From Amorphochlora amoebiformis (taxonomy: Eukaryota > Cercozoa > Chlorarachniophyceae): a DNA stretch of 64,000 bases. The notes under the pieces were generated by a model, which saw only the letters and a program-made list of their open reading frames with translations, had not been told where the DNA came from and searched no databases. Position numbers and translations under genes: made by a program. This document shows, in pieces, positions 1 through 63,149 of this stretch; the stretch's first letter is position 1; the number at the start of each line of letters is the position of its first letter. Location: contig BAAHQB010000001.1 of NCBI GenBank assembly GCA_054601695.1, positions 1,612,001 through 1,676,000 of the forward strand, read 5' to 3'.

Positions 1-8
1 TAGAACCT

Positions 9-136
9 TAGGGTTAGGGTAAGGGTTAGGGTTAGGGTTAGGGTTAGGGTTAGGGTTAGGTTCAGCTAGGACTGCGGACAGTTAGGGCTAGGGTTAGGTT
101 AGGGTTAGGGTTAGGGTTAGGGTTAGGGTTAGGGTA
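9..136 (+). repeat. TTAGGG telomere-type repeat, left edge
   Basis: Tandem TTAGGG on the plus strand, in two blocks (about 9-60 and 85-136) split by a short unique piece. At a true left chromosome end the plus strand would read CCCTAA, so this block is inverted relative to an authentic left telomere and is better read as interstitial. Confidence 0.9.
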
Positions 137-250
137 GGAAGACGCCTTTCAAGTTAATGCATTTCTCGAGGCCACTGAGAATGTTATAAACCTGATGTAA
201 ACATTTATATATATGTATATATATGTATATGTATATAATATTATATATAC

Positions 251-284
<34 letters not shown>

Positions 285-309
285 GTACATGTATATATAT
301 ATATATATG

Positions 310-348
<39 letters not shown>

Positions 349-420
349 CTTTCTATATTTCCAAATTATAAAAAAAAAAAACAGAGAAAAATAACTACAT
401 TATCCATTAGAAACCAATAG

Positions 421-827
421 CACCGCTCATGCACGTAATGTTAATCAAAGATCGTAACCAGTGAGATCAAACGGCTTACGTCATCACTGGCTATGTACCC
501 ACTTGTTCGTGGCTGAGCTATCGCGAGGGATCATGTGCAAAGTTGTTTTAAATTATGTACATGCGGTTTAAAACCGTGTGATGTGGAAGCAGCGTGTGTT
601 TTTAGGTTTCAATATTTATCTGGATTAAATATCTGGATTAAATATCTGGATTAAATACACGTCGCGCGCGTAGGAAGATGGTTTGGACTGGATTTTTGTC
701 TAGCTTGAGCATATGTTTGAAGTTTAGTGTCTGTGTGTGTGTGTGTTGTGTGTGTGTGTGTATGAGGAGCCTTAGGGCCCGTAGGAATGGGATTACGACG
801 ATTATATACATACTGGATGCAATATAT

Positions 828-861
<34 letters not shown>

Positions 862-865
862 TACA

Positions 866-910
<45 letters not shown>

Positions 911-935
911 CACCTATATATATATGTATATATAT

Positions 936-1009
<74 letters not shown>

Positions 1010-1152
1010 TATACATACAAGGAGACTGTGTAGACCAATGGGGCATGTAATCTCGCCTTGTCAACATGTTACATCGGGCTTTACACGAGCGTGTAACTAT
1101 GTAATCATGCATAATATCACGTAAATTACAACGCTTCTCATTATCTTCATAC
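421..1152. other. No confident gene; simple repeats and unique AT-rich sequence
   Basis: Contains three tandem copies of TGGATTAAATATC (about 619-655), a (GT)n block (732-762), AT tracts and a (TAA)n run near 981-1007. Unique stretches near 421-600 and 1020-1150 show no exon with convincing flanking splice sites. Confidence 0.5.
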
Positions 1153-17035
<15,883 letters not shown>

Positions 17036-17188
17036 CAAATTTACTTATCTCGGAATCCAGAGATATGGCTCTCCTAGAAAAGGAGCGCACGTGACATTGT
17101 GTTGATTTCACCTAAGAAGGACTATCCGGGACACCGGCGGTACTTTTGAGTCGGGGGATACGCAGATCCTAGGGTACACCTCCCGAAG
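17036..17188. promoter_or_regulatory. Probable divergent 5' region
   Basis: Short GC-richer region without AT microsatellites between the left minus-strand gene and the plus-strand transporter start at 17189. A shared promoter is inferred from layout only; no TATA box or initiator is convincing. The start of the minus-strand gene is not fixed, so the region may be partly coding. Confidence 0.4.
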
Positions 17189-18458
17189 ATGATGCTGACC
17201 CGTGGGCTCGTCCTAACCACCATAGCTGCCGCCACCCCGCTTCCGCAGACACAGGGGAATGTTATCGGACATACGACTGCACTCCGATCCATGCCAACGG
17301 CCCTGCGGCTGCGGCGGCCTGCCAGATTTCGGCCCGCGGGCAACGAGAACAGTCTACGGAGTAAGGGGCTGGTCCTCCGATCAAGCCGAGACTCAGCAAT
17401 AGAACATATCCCTGCCTTCGAGGACACGGTCAGTCACTCTCCAGACCGAAAACCCACCCCTCATATGCTCCTCTCTCGAGAATTGCACTTGTAGGGACTG
17501 GATCATAATCATGTCTGTGTTGTTGCGAGGACGCTTCCGATGCCTCACCCTCACACCCTTCTTGAAACCTAAAAACACCCCCCCAAGCGCCCCTCGGATG
17601 AATACACCTGCTGCATAAACCTAACACTACACACACACGGTGCCTAGAGACTATTTTCATTTTTGTTTGACGAATTTTGTCCAAGTTCCCGACTAATTGA
17701 ACAGGAGAAAACGTCTGGGAGCATCGTCAAGTCAACAAACGATCCTGCATACTGGGTAAATTTTATCTCTAACCGTACCACCCTTAACCTCAATATTGTC
17801 CTAACCCTCACAACTGCCCCCCCTCCTGCATAGTATTACATACGACTAAATAGCGCGTTTCATGAAGCTCACTGTTTCAATATGATTTAGTTCTGGCGGG
17901 CCGCGATTTTGGGCATGACTGCTGTTTGGGGCTCCAACTTCGCCGTCATTCGCATGTTCGAGTCCGAAGGGGGTACGTAACACCACCAAACCCACACACT
18001 AGGCTAACCTAAATCCATCATACGTTCAACTTTGTGTACTCTTAACCAAATTTTGGCGTTATGAAACATGCCCTCCACCTCTGCACCACCTCTGCACCAC
18101 CTCTGCACCGTATGATAGTAGAATATCATCGGTTATTATCATGCTTGAATGTTGTTAATACGTGTTGGACGTACTTTGAAGTAAATGTTATATCTAGCGT
18201 ACCATAGCCGTGCAAAAGCCCAATCCTACTTAAGCGTAGGCGTAAAGAGTAACCCTAACAATACCAACAGGGGGTGCGGATGTCCCGTCCAGCGTGTTCT
18301 CGACGATAAGGTTTGGTATGGCTGCCCTTGCTACACTGCCTTTTCTAGCCGGAGGGTCGAAATTTGCACTCTCAACTGGATTTCAGGTAACTAATGGGGA
18401 AACAGTGTTGGGTTGTTCTGGGCATATTTGGACGGATATATATACTTTTTGTCTAAGC

Positions 18459-18495
<37 letters not shown>

Positions 18496-18746
18496 TATAA
18501 ATATATAACATGTATATACAGACATATGCGCATATGTTTAAATAGATTAGGCATTACGTGTATATGTGTTAAAACATATGATAAAAAACACACGTAGATA
18601 TGTACATAAAGTGCATATATTTATACATATACACCTATATATATGTATATATATATATATGTATGTATATATATGTATATATATATGTTGTACATATATG
18701 TATATGTACCTATATATATATATATATATATATAGATATATTTATA

Positions 18747-18806
<60 letters not shown>

Positions 18807-18890
18807 TACAATTAGGTGGGTCTTTCAGTTGCTGTAGGGTACATCGGCCAAGCTATTGGGCTAGAGAGCACGACAGCTGAGAAAGTATGA

Positions 18891-18940
<50 letters not shown>

Positions 18941-18948
18941 AATATATA

Positions 18949-19012
<64 letters not shown>

Positions 19013-19239
19013 TGTGTAAAGATCCATATATATATATATATATATGTGTATATATATAATATATATTATATACATACATATACATACACACACATATATA
19101 TATATATATAGATATATCATGTATATTATACTATATGTGTTTATATATATATGTATAATATATATATATATATATATATGTATCATTTTTATATATATAT
19201 ACATATATATATATATATAATATTATATATATATATATA

Positions 19240-19278
<39 letters not shown>

Positions 19279-19337
19279 TCAGGCCGCCTTTATCTGCGCC
19301 CTTCAAGTCGTGTTCGTTATCCTTTTCACCAGGTTCA

Positions 19338-19377
<40 letters not shown>

Positions 19378-19832
19378 TATGCATATATACCAAATATATA
19401 TACACACATAAAAATGCACACACATACACATTTACACCCCATAAAATCACAAACAAAAATATAAATCCACATACATACACACCACATCCAACCTAGCCTC
19501 AAAGAAAAAAGCATCAACAAGCAAGGAGGCATCTCCGCCCTTCTTGGCCTGGCCGGCGTAGCTCTCCTCGAACTCACGGGCGAAACTGCGCCTTCGGTAG
19601 GATTTGAGAGGCTGGTGTTAGGGCTAGTTTTGTGAGTAGGTTGAGGTAGAAGCTCAGGCTTGATTACGACCTTTCGCGGATTTAAAAGTTCGGGTATGAA
19701 TCAGGGTGGACACGGGTTAGGGTTGGTAACCTTTAATGATAACGGCGTTGAAAGGAGCAAAGTTTTATGTCGGGGGTTAGGGTCAAGCTGGTGAAGGTTA
19801 TGAATCAAATGTTTATTGTTAAAAAAATAGGA

Positions 19833-19864
<32 letters not shown>

Positions 19865-20132
19865 CATCCATATAGTATATATGTATATATGTCGAAATAA
19901 TAATACCCTTAGATTGGTGATCTATGGTGCCTTCTTATGCCCCTATGCTTTGGTTTATCCTACGTTCAAGGTAAACAACAAACCCTAAGCACAATACCAA
20001 CCCAAACAATAATCCAACTCCTCAACCCTGCCAAGTAACTGACATGGTAACTGACATGGTAACTGACATGGTAACTGACAACCGTTTTTAGTTGGAAACG
20101 CCGCCAACAACTTCAAAGGAGAGAAGGATGAG

Positions 20133-20176
<44 letters not shown>

Positions 20177-20616
20177 TATATATATATTTCGATATTACTA
20201 TGAAAATACCTAACCTTTAATCTAACCTAAAGCCTAATCCTAACCTTAATTCTAAGCCTAAACCCTATCCGAAACTATCCAAAGGTTGCATTCAGTGCCG
20301 CCCAGTGTGGAGGCTTTGCCATGGGGTCGCTCGTGTGGTTGTTAGGAGAGCAATTCAGAGAGGGTGAATAATAGTAATCCATACTATATATATATATATA
20401 TATATATATGAATATAAATATATATAGGTAATATGTAAATGTATACATGTGTATGTACGTGTGTTTGAGAAATCCTACCCTATTCTTAACTGCAAGGGCT
20501 AATCTTGAGCCTAGCTCTAATCCTAACATTAACTCAAACCTTAGGAACGTTAGGGAAACTTCTTAAGGCCTCTGCGGCCCTCGATATTGACGCGGTGAAC
20601 ACATTATGTAAACAGC

Positions 20617-20687
<71 letters not shown>

Positions 20688-20817
20688 AAAGTATATAAAA
20701 TAAAATATAATATACATGTATATATATATATATATATATACATTATATTAATTTGTATATATAAAACTTCAGAAGTACACGATACATACATTTACACACA
20801 CTACATATTTATTTTAT

Positions 20818-20850
<33 letters not shown>

Positions 20851-20950
20851 ATACATATATACGTTTGAAGGTGTATCGTCAATTGGGGTTACACGATGTA
20901 GGACCCTCGTTTTGGCTAGCATGCGCGTACACCGGGGTATATATATACAC

Positions 20951-21044
<94 letters not shown>

Positions 21045-21051
21045 TACATAC

Positions 21052-21085
<34 letters not shown>

Positions 21086-21141
21086 GTATGTATGTATGTA
21101 TGTACATAATATAATATATTAGACATATATATATATATAGA

Positions 21142-21188
<47 letters not shown>

Positions 21189-21287
21189 GTATATTTGAAT
21201 ATATACAAGGTTATCACCACCGCTCTGGCTATCATCCTCCAGACCTACGCATTTAAGAAAGGTTAATATATATTTTAATATACACAC

Positions 21288-21327
<40 letters not shown>

Positions 21328-21376
21328 ATATATATATACATATTATACATGATGTAAATAAATGTAGTTACCTACA

Positions 21377-21416
<40 letters not shown>

Positions 21417-21699
21417 ATATTTACGTACAAATTTTCATACAACACATCAATATATAGTATAAAATCATTTGTAAATACAAATATGAACTGATGTATATCA
21501 CAGTGAGCGCTACTGACGCCAGTGTGATAATCGTCTCCGAACCCCTGTGGGCAGCCCTATTCGCGGCCGCTCTCCTGGGTATCTATCATATACTTACTTA
21601 CTATACATAAAATATTATAAAAAATAATATATGTAAATATGTGTATACGATATTAATATATATATATATATGTATACATATATACATAGATTATATACA

Positions 21700-21741
<42 letters not shown>

Positions 21742-21752
21742 CTGTATATATA

Positions 21753-21799
<47 letters not shown>

Positions 21800-21919
21800 A
21801 TATAGTAATCAAAGTATATGTATATTTTTTGTTTATAACGGTATTATATTGGCTAAGAAAAGTAACTATAACTAGGTGAGGAGCTTGGAGAAAAGGATCT
21901 CATCGGTATATACAAATAT

Positions 21920-21988
<69 letters not shown>

Positions 21989-22209
21989 AATATTTCAGAT
22001 TTAACCCAAACTACACCCCAACCCAACATCAACCCTAAACCTAACCCAATCCTTTTCAACCCTAACCCTAACCCTAACCCTAACCCTAACCCTAACCCTA
22101 ACCCAACTTAGGCGGCAGTCTGATTCTCATGGCATGTATCCTTAATTCTCTCGACAAGTCTACCTTCGATGTGTTATTTTCTCGGCTCACTCCAGAGAAC
22201 GAGTCCTAG
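17189..22209 (+). CDS. EamA/DMT-superfamily transporter, 16 exons, 426 aa
   Basis: Exons: 17189-17428, 17705-17755, 17891-17972, 18271-18386, 18816-18884, 19283-19332, 19497-19596, 19913-19970, 20092-20132, 20285-20363, 20545-20618, 20871-20936, 21210-21261, 21504-21578, 21876-21905, 22112-22209. All 15 introns are GT-AG and the phases close to 1,281 nt with a terminal TAG. Family hallmarks in order: [11 protein letters not shown] (exon 3), [16 protein letters not shown] (exon 4), [16 protein letters not shown] then [12 protein letters not shown] (exons 5-6), [11 protein letters not shown] (exon 7), [12 protein letters not shown] (exon 13), [20 protein letters not shown] (exon 14), and [11 protein letters not shown] then [10 protein letters not shown] (exons 15-16). 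These correspond to two EamA repeats of about five membrane helices each. Residues 1-22 resemble a signal peptide and residues 35-70 are Arg/Ser-rich, which suggests targeting to a complex plastid. DMT members export or exchange small metabolites; the substrate is not predictable. Introns hold AT repeats and, before the last exon, CCCTAA repeats. Confidence 0.93.
20034..20081 (+). repeat. 12-bp tandem repeat AACTGACATGGT
   Basis: About four copies just upstream of the acceptor of transporter exon 9 (20092). Confidence 0.85.
22061..22107 (-). repeat. CCCTAA tract at a 3' splice site
   Basis: About eight CCCTAA units end four bases before the AG of the last transporter exon (22112). CTAAC matches the eukaryotic branch-point core. 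Confidence 0.9.
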
Positions 22210-22549
22210 CTGACCGAACATTCTGGAATTTCTCGAAAACTCTCCGACTTTTTTCTGTATTCTTCGAAAATCCTCGAGTTTTTGAAATTCTCGAACTGTC
22301 TTGTGTTTTTTCTCTTCGGCAGGAAGGTGAGATAGAGAGGGAGATGGGAGTGTAGTCGGTGTATTAATCGTTTATGTAGTGTCTTTTTTATCGCGGAGAG
22401 TTCCTAGGACTGGAGTATGTATTGTTTAAACCTTTGTTTCCTTATTTTTTGGGCTCTCTCTCTCTCTCCATCCATTTATCTCGTAAGATTTTGGTTGGTG
22501 TCGACATGTATGTGTGTTTATTTTCTTCTATTTCCAAAAAAACCTGAAG

Positions 22550-22581
<32 letters not shown>

Positions 22582-22834
22582 CATACTATACAAATATATA
22601 AATGTATATATACATATACAAATCAATAAAATCCTTGCTTTTTTTTTTTTTTCTCTCTTTTAGTTCATTTTTTTTTTTTTTAATTTGTTTTTGTTGTGTT
22701 TTTGGTGATTTTCCCCTTCCCCTCCTCCTCGTATCGGAATCCTTACGAATCCTAAGAATTCCCAAGAAATTAAGGGGAATAAATACATCTTTTTTGGTGG
22801 GTACACATTTGCATTTGCAAATGTTTATACATCT

Positions 22835-22891
<57 letters not shown>

Positions 22892-23619
22892 AGACACGTG
22901 TGTGGTGTACATGTATCCATATCCATATACCCAAAAAAAAAGAAAAATAAAAAATCTATTCATATCACTCACCATATTTATAAATATACCCTAGCCTCCC
23001 TTATATACGCCCTATTCCAACCCTACCCAAAACACTCCGTTTTTCAAAAACAGAGTATTTTATTATCCATTTTCCTCCCCTCCCTCTTTTTTTTTTCCCT
23101 CCTGTCGCTATTTCTAGTTTCTTCTCGAACCGTGGAAAAAAAAAAGAAGCAAAGCAATGAGAGAGAAAAAAAAAAAAAAAGAAAAAAAACCATTAGACGA
23201 GGGTCGAATAACAAACACAAAACACACACACACACACACACAAATATCACACACACTAATCACCATTCATTCACAACGATGAAAAAAATAAAATTATTCA
23301 TCATAGCCACCCACATACATACATTACCCATTGAGCCTAAATGGCAGAACTATTATCGTCCTGAGTCCGGCAGTGGCGGGAGAAAAAGTTACTATTTCTC
23401 ACACAAATACAACGCCCCCCCGGCCCCCCCCTTAAGCCCGACCTAAGGTAAGAAGCCATTCCATATCCACCCCGTGAAGCACTTTTTGGTTGCCAGAAGC
23501 CACAAAACAGTTCAGTGATAGCCTCTGAGGTTACTTTTCTTGTATGTAAAGTGGTATCCTGAGCTCTCATAAATAGCAATACGATACTACCCTTAAGCAT
23601 ATACTGGTGAGGTGGATGT

Positions 23620-23686
<67 letters not shown>

Positions 23687-23716
23687 GTAATATGTATATA
23701 TAATATGTATATACCT

Positions 23717-23747
<31 letters not shown>

Positions 23748-24226
23748 ACACTTTACATACATCATACATATACTATTTCATTTAGAACCGTTGGAACACA
23801 CACACAAACAAAAAAAAAAAAAAAAAAGCAAGATGAACAAACAAACACATATAATAAACACTTCTTAAGAGTCTTGGGTTTCGAATACACACATAATCCG
23901 CGCTGAGCATTAGCTAATTTAGAGTTTCTCTTTATGCATAAAATCCTCGAAAGTGGGGTATATATATATTACATATATATATATATATACACATATATAT
24001 GGTTGCTTTGTCTCGTCTGTCTGTGAAAGCATTTCGAACACAGGGGCGAGACAGACAGTTAGATTAATTATTAGCCCATCCTAATACGCCGCGATGAAAT
24101 GGTTAACAAAAGAAGTTGAGTTTATCAAAGTTTCTTAAGATAATCATGTGTACGTACGTATGTACATGTACTACATACTACGGATTTTATGTATGTATGT
24201 TTTATAAATTATGGGTACATATGATA

Positions 24227-24298
<72 letters not shown>

Positions 24299-24599
24299 CA
24301 ATACATATATGTATGTATGTATAATGTATATATGCATTGTATATACTTTGACATACACGGTGTATTGAACTACACGTATACTAACTATACTAAAGGCGGC
24401 CGTCTATACGTATTCGTACTACCTGGGTGATACGTATACACAAAGCCTGGATTCTATCTCGCTGCTATCGGATGCATTTCAATGAGATATATAACTTGAG
24501 TATAATTATGATACGTCCGGTATGCGTAGCACTATGTATCCGTACAGATATACCAATAACTTATGCACGTGTACACACACAGTATGTAGTTAAAATTAA

Positions 24600-24793
24600 A
24601 CAGAATACATACGTATACGTCTAGTACGTACGTACAAAATTTACACAGGATACATACTTACATATACGTCTAATACGTACGTACAAAATTTACACAGAGT
24701 ACATACGTACATATACGTCTAATACGTACGTACAAAATTTACACAGAATACATACGTACATATACGTCTAATACGTACGTACGTACGTACAAA
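24600..24793 (+). repeat. Minisatellite with ACGTACGTAC core
   Basis: Four units of about 50 bp containing ACATATACGTCTAATACGTA, ACGTACAAAATTTACACAG and flanks, expanding to longer ACGT runs in the last unit. The ACGTACGTAC core is self-complementary. Confidence 0.85.
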
Positions 24794-25239
24794 ATCGGAT
24801 GATGGTGTAGAATTCCGAATATAATTCGTACGTACACGTCACCTCGACACGGGTGAACACTAAGACAATATCACTGCGCAATGGCATATCATCTAGATAT
24901 GGCCATATGCAGCATACACGTGTACACTATCATACATACGCACGCATACGTACCGTATCATGTCCGTATGTACGCCATCATGATATGTCTAGCATATACT
25001 GCTCAGCATCATGGTGCGTACGTATGACGATACCAGTAATAATATTACGTACGAATAATGTAGCATGAAGTTGGTAAACTTCGCATGTTATAATATTGTA
25101 TCATTGAATGCCAGCTAGCTGTCTGATGTATGTGTACATATATATATGTATATATGTATATATATATATATATATATATACATATCACGAAAGCTAACCA
25201 TTGCGTCGTAATTCTATTAGTTACACCCCAATCGTAATA

Positions 25240-25308
<69 letters not shown>

Positions 25309-25397
25309 ACCCGTCATTAATTCCATGATATCTTATTAATTTTCAATCAATGCAGCCTCACATAAATAAGAAGCATTGGCTGCGTGCGTGCGTGCGA

Positions 25398-25535
25398 AGC
25401 CGCCTTAGGAAATTTCTAAGTGCATGTCTACAATTTCTTGATAAAAGGACCTTTTTTTGTAATCTCGAAACCGCCTTAGGAATTTTCTAAGTGAATGCCT
25501 ACAATTTCTTGATAAAAAGGACCTTTTTTCTAATC
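25398..25535 (+). repeat. Two-copy 68-bp tandem duplication
   Basis: Two copies of a unit running from CCGCCTTAGGAA through CTACAATTTCTTGATAAAA to GTAATCTC, differing at a few positions, about 110 bp beyond the carrier stop. Confidence 0.85.
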
Positions 25536-25642
25536 TCTATAATCTCCGTGACATTGTGTTCGACGAGAATGGAGCAGAAGTACATTACGTACAGTAAGTG
25601 GTACATACAGTAGTACATAGTAATAAGTATCCTAAACTAATG

Positions 25643-58680
<33,038 letters not shown>

Positions 58681-59026
58681 GGAGAAACACAAGGAGAACC
58701 GGCGACGTGGTGCAGAGCGTTTTGAGATGCGGATTTCATCCGTTTTCGGGGGTAGCTGAGGATTCGGGTTGGGGAGAGCAAAGCTTACCCCCTGGAACAT
58801 TGGTTGGCGAGGTAATGGGTCGAACTTAGGATTCAAGTCGGTCTGGGGGGCGATTCTCCTGTAGAAAAGGGGGCGAGGTGGCGTCGGCTCGGGGGGTCGA
58901 GAAGCCGACTTATTCGAAAGCCGACCCTTTAAGCAACAAATAAGCCGATTTGTTTTCTTTTGGGGGTAGACCGGGTAGTACCCGGGGGTACCGAAGATTT
59001 CGAAAGGAAGTCTCCCGCCAAAGTCC
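58681..59026. promoter_or_regulatory. Divergent intergenic region (carrier fusion / MscS)
   Basis: 346 bp of mixed-composition sequence, free of AT microsatellites, between the two start codons. It is GC-richer than the introns. An upstream in-frame ATG for the carrier lies at 58800. A shared promoter is inferred from head-to-head layout; no element is convincing by eye. Confidence 0.55.
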
Positions 59027-60051
59027 ATGGGGGCATATCTGTCAAAGGAAGTCGCGTGGCTGGCCGGCAAGGAGGGCCAGCGGGCGCTCAAGCTAATTAC
59101 CTTCTATCTTCTTATGTATAAGTTTGGATCTCTCCTTCACCGCAAGAGGCTGTCTCATATTCATCGGTGGAGGGGGCATGTATCGCCAACCGTCATCCGG
59201 TTCAGTGCGAATGCTCTCCAGTGGGCCTCGGTAAGGCACCCCCACGCATTTGATCCGTTATAACCGTCAAATTATATACTCGGACGAATACCGCCGCGAG
59301 TTTTGGGTTCTTGGGGTTCGAGAGATTATGTTTTTTGCCATCTTATGATGTCCTTTTTCCCGATTATCTGGTGGGCAGTACTGGGGTGTAGCGACGCTCA
59401 TTTTGTCGCGAGTGAGCGGCGTTAGAACCACGAAGATTATCAGCCAGATGTTTGGTGTCGGAGGAATCGCGTTTGGGTTTGCAGCTCAGGTAAAATTTCC
59501 CGAAATCATATCAGGGTGCATATTATTTCATGGCTCAATATATTCCACACCTAATTTCCATCATCCACTATTATCCTCATGCTGAACCTAATTATAACCC
59601 CAGCAAACCGTCTCCAACCTGATCTCCGGAATCATGCTCCTCCTCTCACAGCCCTTTGCTGTTGGCGATCATATCCACGTACCTCGAACATAATCATCAG
59701 AATTATTCTCTTCCATCTGTTTGATCGAGACGTGAATAAGTGCCGCTAAATGTCGTTTTTAGGCGGCAGGGGTATCCGGGTGGGTTTTGGAGATTGGGCT
59801 CTTGCACACGTGAGTTTTGGAATTTTTTTTGGCTGTTAGCGTTGAGATCAGGGGTAGAATACGGGTAGTTTAGGAATCGGATAGAGTTAAGAATGCAAGT
59901 TGATAAGGTTGGTGTAAGAAAACGTGGTTGGGTTAGGAGGGCTGCTTTCGGTTAGGACTAGCGTTGGGGTTGAGGGTTAAATATTATTACATATATAAAG
60001 TAAGAGGGAATATCATAGTAGTGTGCACATGCAGTATATATATATATATTA

Positions 60052-60098
<47 letters not shown>

Positions 60099-60287
60099 AT
60101 AAACGTTTTTTTATGTGCGTTATGTAGATATCTTAACACTGATGACCACACTCGAGTTCTCCTGCCCAATTCCAAGGTCTTATCACAGATATTGCTAAGT
60201 ATGTGTGTAGGTATACCCAAAAATCAAAGTTATAATAGACGCATTAATTTACATTTGTACTCACATATATGTGTGTGTGGTAAATAC

Positions 60288-60318
<31 letters not shown>

Positions 60319-60394
60319 ATGTATATTATATATGTAAATCAGTATTTTGTATACGTATATGTAGATTTATGTGTATATATATACATCTACGTAC

Positions 60395-60465
<71 letters not shown>

Positions 60466-60609
60466 GTATATGTGTACATGTAAATATGTGTATATATCCT
60501 ATGTAATATATATGCATCTATATATTATACCATGTATATGTAAATATGTACTCATATATACACATTGCACTTACCTATTGTATACACCAGTACATACATT
60601 TATATTATA

Positions 60610-60647
<38 letters not shown>

Positions 60648-60925
60648 TAGTAATATATGTATATTTTCTGTGTATATATCTATATATACGTGCATGTACC
60701 GTATAATATATATATATACGTATGTTTACATAGTAAATATGCATAGGTTATCAACGATAAGGTTATCAACGACAGGTGAGTATGTACATACCTACATTTG
60801 AAACGGAATATATATACGTATAATATATATACATATATGATTGAAATTGCTACTCGGAAAGTATAATATGTACATGTACATTTATATATGTATATACATA
60901 TATTTACATTTATATAGTATATATG

Positions 60926-60976
<51 letters not shown>

Positions 60977-61246
60977 TGTATTATATATATATATGTATAT
61001 ATAATATATTTATAGAATTACGTGGTATGTGCATTAGTATACAAATCTATGTTTATACATTCATAAAATATACATACATACATGTGTAAATATACATATA
61101 TATATATATACATATATACACATATATATATATATAATATATATATATATATAATATGTACATAAATATATATATATATGTGTGTGTGTGTGTGGGTGTG
61201 TGAATACATATACATATATATATGTATACACACATATATGTTTACG

Positions 61247-61277
<31 letters not shown>

Positions 61278-61772
61278 TTATATATATATATATATATAGT
61301 GTAGATATAGTATATATATATATATAATATATATATATTTATTTTAATATATACATATATATATATATGGTGTGTGTGTGTGTGTATGTATCTATATATA
61401 TTCACATAGATTCATATATATATATATATATATATCTTATTTTTGTATACATACATGTGCGTAGGATGTGTGTAATCAATCTATATATCTATATTCGTAT
61501 ACCATTCATATGCATGTTACATATATAAATGTATTAATATAATACAAATGCAGAAATTATATACATATTCAAACACACACGTCTGGATATGTATGTATAC
61601 GTATATATGTATTTTATAAATGTATATATATGTATATATATATATATGTTCAAATACATATATAATATATATATGTTTCAATAGTCAATTAGTGGCCAGA
61701 AAAGTAGTAATGCAGATTACTGTTTCGGATAAAGAGGACGTGGTACGTGAAACCTTCTATAAAAAATCTGCT

Positions 61773-61815
<43 letters not shown>

Positions 61816-62065
61816 GTACATATATGTACAATATATATATATATATGAAACTTTATATATATGTATATACATACTATTTTTATGGCATATACATGTATAA
61901 ATATGCATGTTTATATATATATATATATATATATAGTTAAATGTGGATGTGTTTAAGACATATATCTACTATGCATATATGTAAAGATATAAAAACATGT
62001 GAGTACGTACATAATCAGAAAGTGGTAAGGAACGAACTACTTGAGGCAGCCCGGGAGGTTCACAA

Positions 62066-62110
<45 letters not shown>

Positions 62111-62141
62111 TGTGTGTGTGTGTATGTATATATATATACAC

Positions 62142-62172
<31 letters not shown>

Positions 62173-63149
62173 ATACATATGTATATGTATGCTTTGTGTG
62201 TGTGAAAATGTATGTGCACATAAAAGTAAATTTCATATGAATGTTATGCATACATATATACATATATGTATATTGTATACATGAAATATACAACACACAG
62301 TTACAAGCTCAATCCTATATTTACATATATACGTACATCTCAGATTGATGCTAAGATTCAACAGCGAGTGAGATCCAGCTGGTCTGATTCTAAGGTACCA
62401 AACACAACCCTGGGTGAACCTACGTAAAGTTCGATATGTCTTCTTTTCCTCGAGGTTCAGGACGACTCCAAGTTCGCGGCAGATGACTGGCGCCTTGGGG
62501 TATAATGAAGCTTCAACCTAACCCCCAATCCCCAGGCGTAATTCCAAATTTTTCAATTCTCAAATCTTCAACTTTGGTCGTATTTAGGGAGTTGAGGGCC
62601 GTGGACGGCCACTGAATTTACTCAAGCCGGCAGAGGTCCTGCTTACCGACATGCAGCCGAAGGTCAGATTATTCGTTTCAGGTTTAAGGGGTAAAATTTG
62701 TTGGTGAAGTCGAGAGTATGTATGTTTTGGGGGGGTGGCTGTCTGTTTGTATCGTGTAATTTGTGAATATGGTACAAACATATATGAATACATCTACGTG
62801 TACATATATTTATATGTACGTTTTTATATTTGCATGGTACACACGTAAATGTAGATGTATTATATGCACATATATATATATATATATAAATATGTAATGT
62901 TTATTAAATGTAATATATATACATACATAATATAAATACATACAGGTAAAAATATTATAGATATACAAAGATATACATTATATTTACATGTATACATAAA
63001 TATATATATATATATATACATGTATTTTATACTACATTAAGATAAGGAATATTGCAAACATATGAAATTAAACGCATAATCCACAGGAGAAGGTGATCGG
63101 ATGGCGTATCATAGCTTGGGCGCCGACAGATGACGCAGATCTAGTCAAG
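59027..63149 (+). CDS. MscS-family mechanosensitive ion channel, 5' part, 12 exons seen
   Basis: Exons: 59027-59230, 59379-59489, 59604-59678, 59763-59809, 60128-60176, 60762-60775 (or from 60747), 61700-61742, 62019-62057, 62344-62394, 62455-62499, 62588-62662, 63087-63149. All edges are GT-AG and phases close; 272 residues so far. The last exon ends at an AAG/GTTTGA donor and no stop is found, so the gene continues past the window. Diagnostic MscS sequence: [17 protein letters not shown] (residues 89-105, pore-lining helix with its Gly/Ala pattern), [20 protein letters not shown] then GDHI (beta domain), [23 protein letters not shown], and later [12 protein letters not shown] and VIGWRIIAW (C-terminal vestibule). 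Established role: tension-gated channel that releases osmolytes. The first exon encodes an N-terminal membrane-like part ([18 protein letters not shown]). Compact introns of 84-148 nt near the start give way to large AT-rich ones. Confidence 0.95.
60747..60761 (+). repeat. 15-nt duplicated exon/acceptor piece in the MscS gene
   Basis: GTTATCAACGATAAG precedes GTTATCAACGACAG, the micro-exon 60762-60775. Both copies follow an AG. Using the first acceptor would insert five in-frame residues (VINDK). Confidence 0.75.

Larger units (their letters stand above)
22210..25642. other. Convergent intergenic region; no supported gene
   Basis: Lies between the stop of the plus-strand transporter and the stop of the minus-strand carrier, so it must hold both 3' UTRs and terminators. 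It contains T- and A-runs (22639-22682, 23159-23186, 23809-23827), AT tracts and two minisatellites. Frames such as 22898-23446 (+) and 23337-23600 (-) are low-complexity or lack splice support. No RNA gene is recognised. Confidence 0.6.

Noticed and set aside
22898-23446. 182-residue plus-strand frame with EPKWQNYYRPES near its end
   Set aside because: Mostly Lys/Thr/His low-complexity from A-, T- and CA-runs; no partner exons and the minus strand is equally open.
24600-24793. Regularly spaced repeats resembling a CRISPR array
   Set aside because: The units are contiguous tandem copies without unique spacers, in a eukaryotic context.
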